A stretch of 64,000 nucleotides of DNA from Gilvimarinus sp. 2_MG-2023 (GTDB lineage: Bacteria; Pseudomonadota; Gammaproteobacteria; Pseudomonadales; Cellvibrionaceae): NCBI RefSeq assembly GCF_030547685.1, contig NZ_JAUOQM010000048.1, positions 216,243-280,242 of the forward strand, written 5' to 3'. Below are positions 37,281 through 46,512 of this stretch, in pieces. A program made the translations under genes and the position numbers. Numbering within the stretch: position 1 is the first letter of the stretch; every line of letters starts with the position of its first letter. The notes under the pieces are model-generated. The model was given only the letters and a program-made list of their open reading frames with translations. It was not told where the DNA came from and searched no databases.

Positions 37281-37750
37281 TAAAATTGCTCGGTAGCGGC
37301 CAAACCTGGCGCGATATATCGTTCATAGTAGGCGCAAGAGAGTGCATAAAAATCTTTATCAATATCATCGCGTATAGTGGGCAGGGGCAGATCGCGCCAA
37401 GGCGTGTTGAGCTGCAAACCATAATCGGCAAGTGTCGCAATCTGACTGGCCCCTGCTCGCAATAAATCGAAAACCCAGCAATACGGTGACTGCTCGGGTT
37501 TAAAGTTAATTTGCTGATGCTCGATTTGGGTTAACAGGAGAGCTTCGTCGACGATGGTAAAGCGATTAGCCACCAACTGAGTCAAGTAGCCCTCCAGCCT
37601 TTGCGCGATAATTTGACGCTGAGCTTCGGTATAACCGTTCCAGTGAATCACTTCATGGGAAAAACGCTTACACCCCCGGCAGACGCTATCACCAATGCCT
37701 GTTGAACAAATACCAACACAGGGGGTTTTTACAGGGTTGAATACAGACAT
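37280..37750 (-). CDS. DUF1289 domain protein
   Basis: A 156-aa protein. The N-terminal 45 residues are the DUF1289 metal-binding module (PCVGICSTGIGDSVCRGCKR, then WNGYTEAQR), with four cysteines in a C-x3-C...C-x2-C pattern. The remaining C-terminal 110 residues are a helical extension that I do not recognise. It is coupled to miaE and shares its promoter, so a role tied to tRNA modification or iron-sulfur handling is possible but unproven. Confidence 0.82.
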   Translation of the reverse strand: MSVFNPVKTPCVGICSTGIGDSVCRGCKRFSHEVIHWNGYTEAQRQIIAQRLEGYLTQLVANRFTIVDEALLLTQIEHQQINFKPEQSPYCWVFDLLRAGASQIATLADYGLQLNTPWRDLPLPTIRDDIDKDFYALSCAYYERYIAPGLAATEQF

Positions 37751-37803
37751 GGGACTCCGCTAACACAAACCAACAGCCTGCATTTTATCACTCGCAGCTT
37801 GGT

Positions 37804-38754
37804 TCAGTAAGGCATTCCCGCTACATCCAGCTCAATTTCCCACAGCGCACCCATACCGGTCACATAAAGTGTGGTGCCCTGCACTCCGCCAAACGCTGCA
37901 TTGGTCACATTGGCATCAAACTGGGCATCGGCAATTTGTTCTCCGGCGGCGCTAAACACCCGCATTCTTTGAGCGGTATGCTCGGTTACATAGATATTAC
38001 CCAGGCAATCCACCGCCATACCATCGGGTACGGTAATGTCTGAGGCAAAAGTACGCTGCGAATAAGGTAAATCGCCGCTCAAATCATAAGCTCGGACAAA
38101 GCCATGTTCGCCGCCACCAGCCACATACAAAGTGGTTTGATCCGGGCTTAGGGCAATACCATTGGGATTAGCTATGGTGTCGTCAATCAGCGTTACTTCG
38201 CCGTTTTTAACCTGATATACACCGGTGACGGGCTGACCGCCGGGGGCGGCTGCGCGCTGAAAGTCAGGGTCGGTAAAAAACAGGCTGCCATCGCGGGCAA
38301 GGGTTAAATCATTGGGGGAGTTAAACACATTGGCCTGATACTCGCTCGCCACGGGGGTCGCTTTACCCGATTCGATATCTAGCTGGACCACCGCTTTGTG
38401 TTTGTGTGCCCCGGCCAAAAGCTGGCCCTGCCCGTCGATCGCCAAGCCGTTAGAGCCTGAGTCTTTTATGGCGACAGACAAGGTCTGACCATCGTAAGCC
38501 AGCACCTTGGAGGGAAAGCCCTCAGAAAACAAAAAATGCGAAAAGTACAGTGTGTTATTGTGCCATACCGGCCCCTCATACAAGCCTGCTGCTGTGTTAT
38601 CCGCCACACTCAGGCGTTGTGGCTGTAGCGATCCTTGTGGTGCCTTGCCTGCCGGGGCCGTACAAATCCCCTCCCCGGCCAAAGCCATGGAAGAGGCAAC
38701 TAACGAGGCTATAAATAATCCACTGCAAAGAGTGATTTTTTGAATACGGTGCAT
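37804..38754 (-). CDS. Secreted SMP-30/gluconolactonase-like beta-propeller protein
   Basis: A 316-aa protein with a signal peptide (about 1-26, LCSGLFIASLVASSMALA-G), so it is exported to the periplasm. The mature part has the SMP-30 repeats: YEGPVWHNNTLYFSHF, SNGLAIDGQGQLLAG, FNSPNDLTLARDGSLFFTDP and NPNGIALSPDQTTLYV. The metal ligands (Glu in EGP, Asn in SPNDL and Asp in VPDGMAVD) are in place. Lactonase or phosphotriesterase activity is family knowledge; the substrate is unknown. Confidence 0.88.
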   Translation of the reverse strand: MHRIQKITLCSGLFIASLVASSMALAGEGICTAPAGKAPQGSLQPQRLSVADNTAAGLYEGPVWHNNTLYFSHFLFSEGFPSKVLAYDGQTLSVAIKDSGSNGLAIDGQGQLLAGAHKHKAVVQLDIESGKATPVASEYQANVFNSPNDLTLARDGSLFFTDPDFQRAAAPGGQPVTGVYQVKNGEVTLIDDTIANPNGIALSPDQTTLYVAGGGEHGFVRAYDLSGDLPYSQRTFASDITVPDGMAVDCLGNIYVTEHTAQRMRVFSAAGEQIADAQFDANVTNAAFGGVQGTTLYVTGMGALWEIELDVAGMPY

Positions 38755-38922
38755 GGGCTCTCCTTATGATTGTTATGGCATCGGGCCGCTGACTTTAGCG
38801 AATAGGGCCCAACGCTTTGACAGCATAATAGCAAAATGATTGCGCTATCACAGCTAATTTATAACCCAATAGCGAGCTTTGACCACGAGCCCATAACGGT
38901 TTCTGTTGAAAATAAATGACGT

Positions 38923-39114
38923 ATGAGTACGTTGCAGCACTTTATCGCACCACTGAGACCTGCCGGCGCCCCTTTACAGCAACAACTCCATTCACTTGAA
39001 AGTCAGCCTGCAATGGCAGGAACTGAGCAAACACTTTACACTCTGCTCTCACTAACACGCTCAGCAACGGCAGCGAGTATTGCCAGCTGTGGACTATTGA
39101 TCACCAAGGAGTAA
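38923..39114 (+). CDS. Possible 63-aa protein directly upstream of the SDR gene
   Basis: An ORF whose stop is two bases before the SDR start. It has no recognisable domain and no clear ribosome site, and the AAGGAG site of the SDR gene lies in its last codons. It could be a translated leader or a chance frame. Composition is ordinary (rich in Leu, Ser and Thr). Confidence 0.3.
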   Translation: MSTLQHFIAPLRPAGAPLQQQLHSLESQPAMAGTEQTLYTLLSLTRSATAASIASCGLLITKE

Positions 39115-39116
39115 AC

Positions 39117-39953
39117 ATGAGCCAGCAACGCAGTATTTTAATCACCGGCTGCTCTACCGGCATCGGTTATTATTGCGCTCACGCTCTCAAACAAGACGGC
39201 TGGCAGGTAATTGCCAGTTGCCGGCACTCAGAGGATGTCGACCGGCTAAAGTCCGAAGGGTTGCAAGCCATTCAGCTGGATGTGGCCGACTCTGACAGTA
39301 TTTTTCAGGGGTTGGAGCAAGCCTTAGCGTTAACCGACGGCAAACTCGATGCCCTGTTTAACAACGGCGCCTATGGTCAGCCCGGCGCGGCTGAAGATCT
39401 AACCCGCGCAACCCTGCGCAAACAATTTGAAACCAATTTTTTTGGCTGGTGTGAATTAACCAATGCCGTTATCAAGGTAATGCTTAACAACAATGGCGGG
39501 CGTATTATTCATAACAGCTCGGTACTGGGCTTTGCCGCCATGCCGTTTCGCGGTGCTTACAACGCCAGTAAGTTTGCCCTGGAAGGCATGGCCGACACCA
39601 TGCGCTTAGAGTTGGCCGACACCGACATTCAACTGTCTTTGATTGAACCCGGACCTATTACTAGCGACTTTCGCAAAAATGCATTGCGAGCTTTAGAGAG
39701 TAATATTGATTTTAATGAAAGCCGGCACGGCTTTAAATACGCCGCCGCTGTACACCGGTTGGCCAAAGAAGGCCCTGCCTCAAAATTCACTTTGGGCCCA
39801 GAGGCGGTCTATAAAAGACTGACCCACGCCTTAAACGCGAAACGAGCCAAGCCCCGCTACTACGTCACCTTCCCAACTTATTTAATGGGGACATTAAAGC
39901 GGTTTTTATCCACCAGAATGATGGATAAAATATTGGGGCGTATTTCCAGTTAA
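39117..39953 (+). CDS. Short-chain dehydrogenase/reductase
   Basis: A 278-aa classical SDR. The cofactor motif is TGCSTGIG (about 10-17), followed by NNGAYGQPG (an NNAG variant). The catalytic Ser is in HNSSVLG, and the YxxxK motif is Tyr148 and Lys152 in YNASKFALEG. The extended C-terminus (KRFLSTRMMDKILG) is typical of the 17-beta-HSD/DltE-like subgroup. The substrate is unknown. An AAGGAG ribosome site precedes the ATG. Confidence 0.92.
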   Translation: MSQQRSILITGCSTGIGYYCAHALKQDGWQVIASCRHSEDVDRLKSEGLQAIQLDVADSDSIFQGLEQALALTDGKLDALFNNGAYGQPGAAEDLTRATLRKQFETNFFGWCELTNAVIKVMLNNNGGRIIHNSSVLGFAAMPFRGAYNASKFALEGMADTMRLELADTDIQLSLIEPGPITSDFRKNALRALESNIDFNESRHGFKYAAAVHRLAKEGPASKFTLGPEAVYKRLTHALNAKRAKPRYYVTFPTYLMGTLKRFLSTRMMDKILGRISS

Positions 39954-39982
39954 ATCTTACTGCCAGAATTATAGGTAACATC

Positions 39983-40441
39983 ATGGATTATAAAGAAATC
40001 ACCTTGCCGGCCAATAAATCCATAGCCTTGGTCGCACACGACAATAAAAAACCCGATATTGTTAAATGGTGCCGGGAGCACAAAGCGGTTTTAGCCAGCC
40101 ACACCCTGTATGCCACCGGCACAACCGGATCGGTTATCAGTGAAGCAACAGGCCTAACCATTGAGCGTTTAATCAGCGGGCCTTTAGGTGGCGACCAGCA
40201 AGTGGGCTCATTGATAACCGAAGGTAAAGTGGATTTTCTTATTTTCTTTTGGGACCCGTTTGAGCCTATGCCCCACGACCCAGATGTAAAAGCACTGCTG
40301 CGCATCGCCGCGGTTTGGAATATTCCGGTCGCCTGTAACATTATCAGTGCTGACTTTATGGTCAGCTCACCGCTGTTTTCAACTGAGTTTAATCGCAGCG
40401 TGCCCGATTATGAGAGTTATATCAAAAATCGCACCCAATAA
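39983..40441 (+). CDS. mgsA: Methylglyoxal synthase
   Basis: Converts dihydroxyacetone phosphate to methylglyoxal, a bypass that relieves sugar-phosphate stress. The 152-aa protein has the phosphate-binding segment ATGTTGSVI, the catalytic Asp71 in SGPLGGDQQVG, and FWDPFEPMPHDPDVKALLRIA with the expected His. Length equals the E. coli enzyme. Confidence 0.96.
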   Translation: MDYKEITLPANKSIALVAHDNKKPDIVKWCREHKAVLASHTLYATGTTGSVISEATGLTIERLISGPLGGDQQVGSLITEGKVDFLIFFWDPFEPMPHDPDVKALLRIAAVWNIPVACNIISADFMVSSPLFSTEFNRSVPDYESYIKNRTQ

Positions 40442-40984
40442 AAAAGAGCTTTTGTAGATCTGTGTGGAGCCATGTTTATTATCTACATGTCGAAATAAGG
40501 GGCCGCACGATTTAAGCGAAAAATTAATTTTACAATGTGACGCTATCAATAAAGGCTGTAGAAGGCTGCCGCATACGCGGATACTTTATAAACTAATGTC
40601 GTCGAGCGTGGCGAGTTACTTTTCTTTGCGTGGCCAAATCAAAGTAACCAAAACAAAGGCCAGCCCGACATCTGGCCCTACGGGTTCCCTCTCTCCAGCC
40701 TATTGTAGTGGGCCGTATCGACAGGTCATCCATGCCCTGACGATACTTGCGTGAGCGTCCTGCTCACTTACCCTCTAAAATAAGTATCCGTTCGGCTCAG
40801 TTGTAGGGGCTTAAAGCGTTAGCTATTGAACCAACTCTCGAAGGTTGTTGCAAAGCTACTTGCATGCTCAGTATGCCCTGAATAGCTAATGGGTATTCAA
40901 ATGCCGACCAAGCTTATGTGCTCAATCAGTATCCACGGTATTACCGAATAGATCAGTGGATACTAAACAAACTTACGAGGAGCC
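40442..40984. other. Gene-free stretch between mgsA and its terminator
   Basis: No gene is called in this 540-base stretch. It contains one copy of a dispersed repeat (40608-40730) and a 9-bp hairpin AGTATCCAC/GTGGATACT (40928-40936 and 40956-40964). A 96-codon frame starting at 40464 runs through the repeat and has no family resemblance beyond it. Confidence 0.6.
40608..40730 (+). repeat. Dispersed repeat, copy 1
   Basis: About 120 bases that resemble the minus strand of 51844-51958. Shared landmarks are GGCGAG-TACTT, CAAA...AAGTA-CC, GGCCCT-CGGGTTCCCTC-CTCC and GGGCCG-ATC. Translated, both copies give TGP(T/S)GSL(S/A)P...SGP. I recall similar spurious ORFs from many marine gammaproteobacteria. 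Confidence 0.7.
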
Positions 40985-41016
40985 ATAAAAAAGCCCGCTA
41001 ACGCGGGCTTTTTTAT
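40985..41016. terminator. Bidirectional terminator between mgsA and htpG
   Basis: Stem ATAAAAAAGCCCGC/GCGGGCTTTTTTAT with a 4-base loop TAAC. The A-run and T-run on both sides allow use from either strand. Confidence 0.93.
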
Positions 41017-41092
41017 GCAATATGCTCAAACCTTAAAAGCTAACTTTCAAGACCCAAGCGCATGGTACTGGTCTATCTATTGTAGCTACCTA

Positions 41093-43000
41093 CTAATGGC
41101 TCAACTCAAGCAGTAGCTTGTTAAGCTTTTTCACATAGGCTGCCGGGTCCGCTAAGTGAGCGCCTTCGGCTAAGCTCGACTGATCGAACAGCACATCAGA
41201 CAAGTCCGCAAAGCGGTCTTCGTCTTGCTCTTGATCGAGCTTCTTAACCAGCGGGTGCTCGGGGTTTAACTCAAAAATAGGCTTAGAGTCAGGCACTTTT
41301 TGACCGGCTTGCTCTAACAGGCGGCGCATTTGCGCACCCATTTCATCTTCCGGCACAACCACGCACGCGGGTGAGTCCGTCAGGCGATGGGTAATGCGTA
41401 CTTCAGCCACTTTTTCACCCAGTGCTTTTTGCACACGCTCGATTAAGGGCTTCATGTTTTCGGCCACTTCTTCCTGAGTTTTCTTCTCTTCCTCAGAATC
41501 CATGCCGCCTAAGTCCAGCTCACCTTTACCTACGTCGGCAAGTGACTTACCGTCAAATTCCATCAGGTGGCTCATCAGCCATTCATCCACACGGTCTGAC
41601 AGCAATAATACTTCAATGCTTTTTTTACGGAAGACCTCAAGGTGTGGGCTGTTTTTAGCTGTGTTGTGATTATCCGCCGCTATGTAATAGATTTTATCTT
41701 GCCCTTCTTTCATGCGGGCAATGTAATCGTCCAGCGACTGATCTTGCGCATCGGTTTCGGTGTGGGTACTGGCAAAACGCAACAGCTTGGCAATTTTTTC
41801 GCGGTTGGCAAAATCTTCTGCTGGCCCCTCTTTGATTACTTCGCCAAATTCATTCCAAAAGGTTTGATACTGCTCAGGGTCGTTTTTGGCAAGTTTGGTC
41901 AACATATCCAGCACACGCTTCGTTAACGCGGTACGCATGGAGTCGATGTTCGGATCTTTTTGCAAAATCTCCCGCGACACATTGAGTGACAAGTCGTTAG
42001 AGTCGACCACCCCTTTAACAAAGCGCAGGTACAACGGTAAAAACTGCTCGGCATCGTCCATAATAAAAGTACGCTGCACGTAGAGTTTTAGGCCACGGGC
42101 ACCGTCGCGATTATAAAGATCGTATGGCGCTTTGGCAGGAATAAACAGCAAGCTTGTATAATCCAACTTGCCCTCTACCCGATTGTGGCTCCAGGTTAAT
42201 GGGTCCGCATAGTCGTGACTCACATGCTTATAAAATTCTTTGTACTCTTCATCACTCACCTCAGAGCGTGAACGCGTCCACATGGCGGTAGCGGTGTTGA
42301 TCACCTCATCTTCCGGCTCAGCGGGGGTTTCTTCGTCCTCGCCCACTGGTTGCTGCTTCTGCATAACCACCGGAATTGCGATATGGTCTGAGTACTTCTT
42401 AATGATAGTGCGCAGACGCCAGTCATCGAGAAACTCTTCAGCGTCAGCTTTTACATGCAGCTCAATTGAGGTACCGCGGCCCGCTTTTTCGATATTTTCA
42501 ATCTCAAACTCGGCGTCGCCATCACACTCCCAGCGCACCCCTTGGTCAGCAGCGCTGCCGGCCTTGCGGGTTGTCACAACTACCTTGTCGGCAACAATAA
42601 AAGAGGAGTAAAAGCCCACACCAAACTGACCAATCAGTTGGGCGTCTTTCTTGTCGTCGCCGGTTAGTTGCTCCATAAAGGCCGCAGTGCCAGACTTGGC
42701 AATAGTACCCAGGTTCTCAATGACCTCATCGCGGTTCATGCCAATGCCATTATCACTAATGGTAATGGTCTTTGCGTCTTTATCGACGCTGACGCGCACC
42801 TGAAGCTCTGAGTCACCCTCGTACAAAGCGTCATCTTTTACGGCCGCAAATCGCAGTTTATCGGCCGCATCAGAGGCGTTAGAGACCAGCTCACGCAGGA
42901 AAATTTCGCGGTTGGAATACAGCGAGTGGATCATTAGGTGCAGAAGCTGCTTGGCTTCTGTCTGAAAGCCACGGGTTTCTTTTTGGGCTTCTAGGGTCAT
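41093..43000 (-). CDS. htpG: HtpG, bacterial Hsp90 chaperone
   Basis: A 635-aa ATP-dependent chaperone. The N-terminal GHKL ATPase site is intact: [34 protein letters not shown] and [12 protein letters not shown] short acidic insert ([11 protein letters not shown]) follows at about 220-235. The middle domain ([27 protein letters not shown], quoted in part) and the C-terminal dimer domain are complete. Length is normal. A sigma-32 promoter is visible upstream, so it is probably heat-inducible. Confidence 0.97.
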   Translation of the reverse strand: MTLEAQKETRGFQTEAKQLLHLMIHSLYSNREIFLRELVSNASDAADKLRFAAVKDDALYEGDSELQVRVSVDKDAKTITISDNGIGMNRDEVIENLGTIAKSGTAAFMEQLTGDDKKDAQLIGQFGVGFYSSFIVADKVVVTTRKAGSAADQGVRWECDGDAEFEIENIEKAGRGTSIELHVKADAEEFLDDWRLRTIIKKYSDHIAIPVVMQKQQPVGEDEETPAEPEDEVINTATAMWTRSRSEVSDEEYKEFYKHVSHDYADPLTWSHNRVEGKLDYTSLLFIPAKAPYDLYNRDGARGLKLYVQRTFIMDDAEQFLPLYLRFVKGVVDSNDLSLNVSREILQKDPNIDSMRTALTKRVLDMLTKLAKNDPEQYQTFWNEFGEVIKEGPAEDFANREKIAKLLRFASTHTETDAQDQSLDDYIARMKEGQDKIYYIAADNHNTAKNSPHLEVFRKKSIEVLLLSDRVDEWLMSHLMEFDGKSLADVGKGELDLGGMDSEEEKKTQEEVAENMKPLIERVQKALGEKVAEVRITHRLTDSPACVVVPEDEMGAQMRRLLEQAGQKVPDSKPIFELNPEHPLVKKLDQEQDEDRFADLSDVLFDQSSLAEGAHLADPAAYVKKLNKLLLELSH

Positions 43001-43071
43001 CGGGTTCGCTCCTATCTACAAAGAACCTACTATAAAGTACCTAGCCGTTAGGGCTGTTTACGTCTGGTTCA

Positions 43072-43101
43072 ATAATTGGGGGCTAAGCTTAAGTTTTCAA
43101 G
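43072..43101 (-). promoter_or_regulatory. Sigma-32 heat-shock promoter of htpG
   Basis: On the minus strand CTTGAAA (43095-43101) is followed, after 13 bases, by CCCCAATTA (43073-43081). This is close to the sigma-32 consensus CTTGAAA-N(13-17)-CCCCATNT. Transcription would start near 43065, about 65 bases before the htpG ATG. Confidence 0.85.
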
Positions 43102-43351
43102 CCCTACAGCAGTGGAAAAACCTTTCGCGGTAAAAGTCTGAGGAAGGTGATATACAGAAATAACAAACAACATTAAGAACACATGCTATATCATTGATAT
43201 TTATGATTATTATAAAAGGATAAAGTCACAGGAATCGCCAGATTAGTTGACCTTAGAGCCTTTAGAACCTGCCCGGCCCCCGCTCAGACAGCGCTATAGC
43301 GCAATCTACCTATAACCCATTAAGCGTGAATGTCGATTGGGGCGTGCCCCA

Positions 43352-43377
43352 CCCCGTAACCCGCAAGCGTTACGGGG
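43352..43377 (-). terminator. Hairpin after the RND permease gene
   Basis: Stem CCCCGTAAC/GTTACGGGG with an 8-base loop, 31 bases past the stop of the permease gene. There is no T-run on the minus strand, so it may be a processing or Rho-assisted terminator. The rest of the 43102-43351 gap shows no gene. Confidence 0.45.
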
Positions 43378-43407
43378 TAATGGCCCATAACGCAGGAGAG
43401 CTTAGAC

Positions 43408-46400
43408 TTAGGCCGATGAGCCGGTGCGCAGCTTAGCGAACCACTGGCTCAAATTGTGGAAAATAAGGTAGTTGACCGGCACCATTAACAAGGTGACAAA
43501 GGTGGTAAAAATGATGCCAAAACCTAGTGAAATCGCCATAGGAATCAAGAACTGAGCCTGAGTTTCCTTTTCAAATAACAAGGGCATTAAGCCAAAAAAG
43601 GTCGTGAGCGATGTGAGCATCACCGGCCTAAAGCGCGCCGCGCCCGCGGTAAGGAGTGCATCCATAACACTGCGCCCCTCGGCGGACTTTTTATTAATGT
43701 AATCCACCAGTACCAGTGAGTCGTTGACCAGCACACCCATTAGCGCCAACATGCCGAGCAGGCTCATAATGGTTAATGTCATGCCCATCACCCAGTGCCC
43801 CACCATGGCGCCAATAACACCGAAAGGGATTATTAACAGAACAATAAAGGGCTGAACATAGGACTTAAACGGAATTGCCAACAAACAGTAGATTACAAAC
43901 AAGACCGCGCCCAAGCCGTAATAGAAGTTCAGCATAGACTCGGCCTGCTCTTCTTGCTCACCACTTAATGAATAACTGACGCCCGGGTAACGTGCGATGA
44001 CGTCGTCCACAAAGAGCGTTAAATCATTCACCAGAGCGCTCATATTAACGCGATTTTTTTCCACATCGGCCACAACATTGACCACCCTAAAACCATCTTC
44101 GCGTTTGATTTCCGTCGGGCTGGAGTCTGGGGTCAGCGTCGCTATTTGCGACAGTGGCACCGCGACGCCCTGCCCGTTACTGATTAGCATATTATTTAAA
44201 TAGGCGGTGGAGTTACGCTCGCTGCGCGGAAAGCGCACCATAACCCGCACATCGTTGCGTCCGCGCTGTATGCGTTCAGCCTCCACCCCAAAAAACGCCT
44301 GCCTGACCTGGCCGATAACATCTGAGCGCGTCACGCCCATTAAGTGCGCCTCGGGTTTTAAGTCGATGCGCAGCTCTTCTTTGCCCTGAGACAGGCTATC
44401 GCTAATATCAAACACACCATCGTAGGTGGCCAATTTTTCCTGAATTTCAGCCGAAATAGCCTGCAGCGCTTCAAGGTTATCTGAGCGCAAAACAATATCA
44501 ATCGGGTCACCGGAGCGACCAAACTCCGCCCTAAAGGCGAGATTCTCCGCCCCGGGAATGGGGCCGATTTGCTCGCGCCACTCTTTGGCCAATTCAAGAC
44601 TCGACACATTAATAGAACGACTCTCGGCCGGTGCCAGCTCAAACCTGGCCCGCCCCAGGTGCGAAACACCACCAAAACCGCCGGTACGCACCAGAATATC
44701 GCTAATAATACTTTCGCCGGAGGACTCATCGGTGTATTTGGTTTGCAGGTCTTGCGCGGCCTGCTGCACTCTTTGCATATGAGAGTCGGTCACCTCAAAC
44801 GGTGTGCCCGTCGGCATGGTGATATCCAAACTGACGGTTTCGCTCGGAATTCGGGGAAAAAAGGTAAATCGAGTGTGGCCGGTATTAATGGCGGCGATAA
44901 TAATCGCCAGCGCGCCAAAAAAACATAAACTGGTAATGAGTTTGTTGTGTAAACAACGCTCCAGCAGTGACTGATAAAACTTTAAAATGGCACGCTCAAA
45001 GCCATTGGCAAAATCGCGCTGCCAGCGCTGTAACTTGCTAGAGTTTTCACCCTTGCCAACCCGAATATGCTTTAAGTGAGCGGGCAGAACTAATTTAGAC
45101 TCCACCAATGAGAATAAAAGTACCGGCACCACAATCAATGGAATTTGAGCAAAAATATTGCCGCGATTACCCCCTAGAAACATCAGTGGTATAAAAGCCA
45201 CCACCGTGGTGATAACGCCAAAGGTCACCGGGACTGCGACTTCTTTCGTGCCATTAATAGCCGCCGACAGGCCAGATTCCGATGTCTGTAAATGGGTATA
45301 GACGTTCTCGCCGGTGACAATAGCATCGTCAACCACAATACCCAGCACGATAATAAAGGCGAACAAGGTAATCATATTAAACGACACACCCAGTAGGGGC
45401 ATCATCAACCAAGCACCGCAAAAACTGATGGGAATACCTAAAAACACCCAAATGGCCACAGAAGGTCGTAAAAATAACGACAGCAGTAGTATCACCAAAA
45501 TACCGCCCTGAATGGCATTTTTGGTTAGGGTATTAATGCGTTTTTTAATTACGGTCGACTTATCGTTCCAGTAGGTAAGCTCGATATTGTCGTTTAGAGT
45601 CGCCTGGCGCTTGTGCACATAGTCTTTAACTTCATCGGCCACCTTAATTACACTTTGGTCACCCACGCTATACACATCTAAAATGGCGGCCACGCGGCCA
45701 TTAAAACGGGTGCGCACGGCCTCTTCTTCAAAGCCATCGGAAACTGTAGCGATGTCGCCCAGTCGCAACAGCGTGCCATCGGGCAGGCCTCGAATCACAA
45801 TGCGTTCGTACTCGTTTTTGCGGTAGGCCTGGCCCTTGGAACGAATCAGTACATCGCCACCCGAGGCGGCGACATTACCACCGGAAAGATCGAGCGAACT
45901 CTGCGCAATAGCCTCGGCCACCTGATCAATGGTCAGGCCAAACTCGCGCAATCGGTCTTGCTCAAGCTCGACAGCAATTTCATAATCTCTGACCCCGACA
46001 ATCGAGGCTTGTGTCACTGTGGGTAGTTGCAGTACATCCAGCTCAAGCTGCTCGACCAACTCTCGCATTTCAAGCTCGGAAACATCACCGGCAATGGTGA
46101 GCGTAATGGCCGCGCGCTGGCGTCGGGACAGTGTTATAACCGGCCGCTCGGCATCTGCCGGAAAAGTATTGATGGCATCCACCCGCCCCTTAACATCATC
46201 CAGAAGTTCGCGCGGGTCGTAGCCCTCTTCTACGTTAATGCGAACACTGGTACCGCCCTCGGAGGATTCACTGCTGTAATCTTCAATGCCCGACAGGTCT
46301 TTAATCGACTCTTCAATTCGTGTGGCCAAACCGAGCTCAGCATCTTCCGGGGTGGCGCCTCGCAAGGTGACATCAACGGTAATACGCCGACTTTCAAACT

Positions 46401-46512
46401 CCGGGAAAAATTCCAGGTTAATCACGTTGCTCATTGAGTATAAACCCAGCAACGCAATGGTAATCATCAATAAATTGGCAGCGACATCGTTCTTGGCAAA
46501 CCAACTGATCAT
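43408..46512 (-). CDS. RND efflux transporter, inner-membrane permease
   Basis: A 1034-aa, 12-TM proton-driven exporter of the AcrB/MMPL-like RND family. The N-terminal helix is followed by two periplasmic loops and two TM bundles. TM4 has the proton-relay pair (IVVDDAIVTGENVYTH), and the C-terminal half shows LMGVLVNDSLVLVDYIN. Its start overlaps the adaptor gene by 4 bases. The sequence is nearer to the hydrophobic/amphiphilic efflux group than to the heavy-metal group (no CzcA-type signature seen). The substrate is unknown, and no outer-membrane factor gene is adjacent. Confidence 0.92.
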   Translation of the reverse strand: MISWFAKNDVAANLLMITIALLGLYSMSNVINLEFFPEFESRRITVDVTLRGATPEDAELGLATRIEESIKDLSGIEDYSSESSEGGTSVRINVEEGYDPRELLDDVKGRVDAINTFPADAERPVITLSRRQRAAITLTIAGDVSELEMRELVEQLELDVLQLPTVTQASIVGVRDYEIAVELEQDRLREFGLTIDQVAEAIAQSSLDLSGGNVAASGGDVLIRSKGQAYRKNEYERIVIRGLPDGTLLRLGDIATVSDGFEEEAVRTRFNGRVAAILDVYSVGDQSVIKVADEVKDYVHKRQATLNDNIELTYWNDKSTVIKKRINTLTKNAIQGGILVILLLSLFLRPSVAIWVFLGIPISFCGAWLMMPLLGVSFNMITLFAFIIVLGIVVDDAIVTGENVYTHLQTSESGLSAAINGTKEVAVPVTFGVITTVVAFIPLMFLGGNRGNIFAQIPLIVVPVLLFSLVESKLVLPAHLKHIRVGKGENSSKLQRWQRDFANGFERAILKFYQSLLERCLHNKLITSLCFFGALAIIIAAINTGHTRFTFFPRIPSETVSLDITMPTGTPFEVTDSHMQRVQQAAQDLQTKYTDESSGESIISDILVRTGGFGGVSHLGRARFELAPAESRSINVSSLELAKEWREQIGPIPGAENLAFRAEFGRSGDPIDIVLRSDNLEALQAISAEIQEKLATYDGVFDISDSLSQGKEELRIDLKPEAHLMGVTRSDVIGQVRQAFFGVEAERIQRGRNDVRVMVRFPRSERNSTAYLNNMLISNGQGVAVPLSQIATLTPDSSPTEIKREDGFRVVNVVADVEKNRVNMSALVNDLTLFVDDVIARYPGVSYSLSGEQEEQAESMLNFYYGLGAVLFVIYCLLAIPFKSYVQPFIVLLIIPFGVIGAMVGHWVMGMTLTIMSLLGMLALMGVLVNDSLVLVDYINKKSAEGRSVMDALLTAGAARFRPVMLTSLTTFFGLMPLLFEKETQAQFLIPMAISLGFGIIFTTFVTLLMVPVNYLIFHNLSQWFAKLRTGSSA

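Noticed and set aside
40464..40754. 96-codon plus-strand ORF after mgsA
   Set aside because: It runs through the dispersed repeat, has no ribosome site, and its only similarity is to the same repeat at 51.9 kb.
43352..43377. Strong intrinsic terminator after the RND operon
   Set aside because: The hairpin is good but there is no T-run on the minus strand, so it is listed with low confidence.
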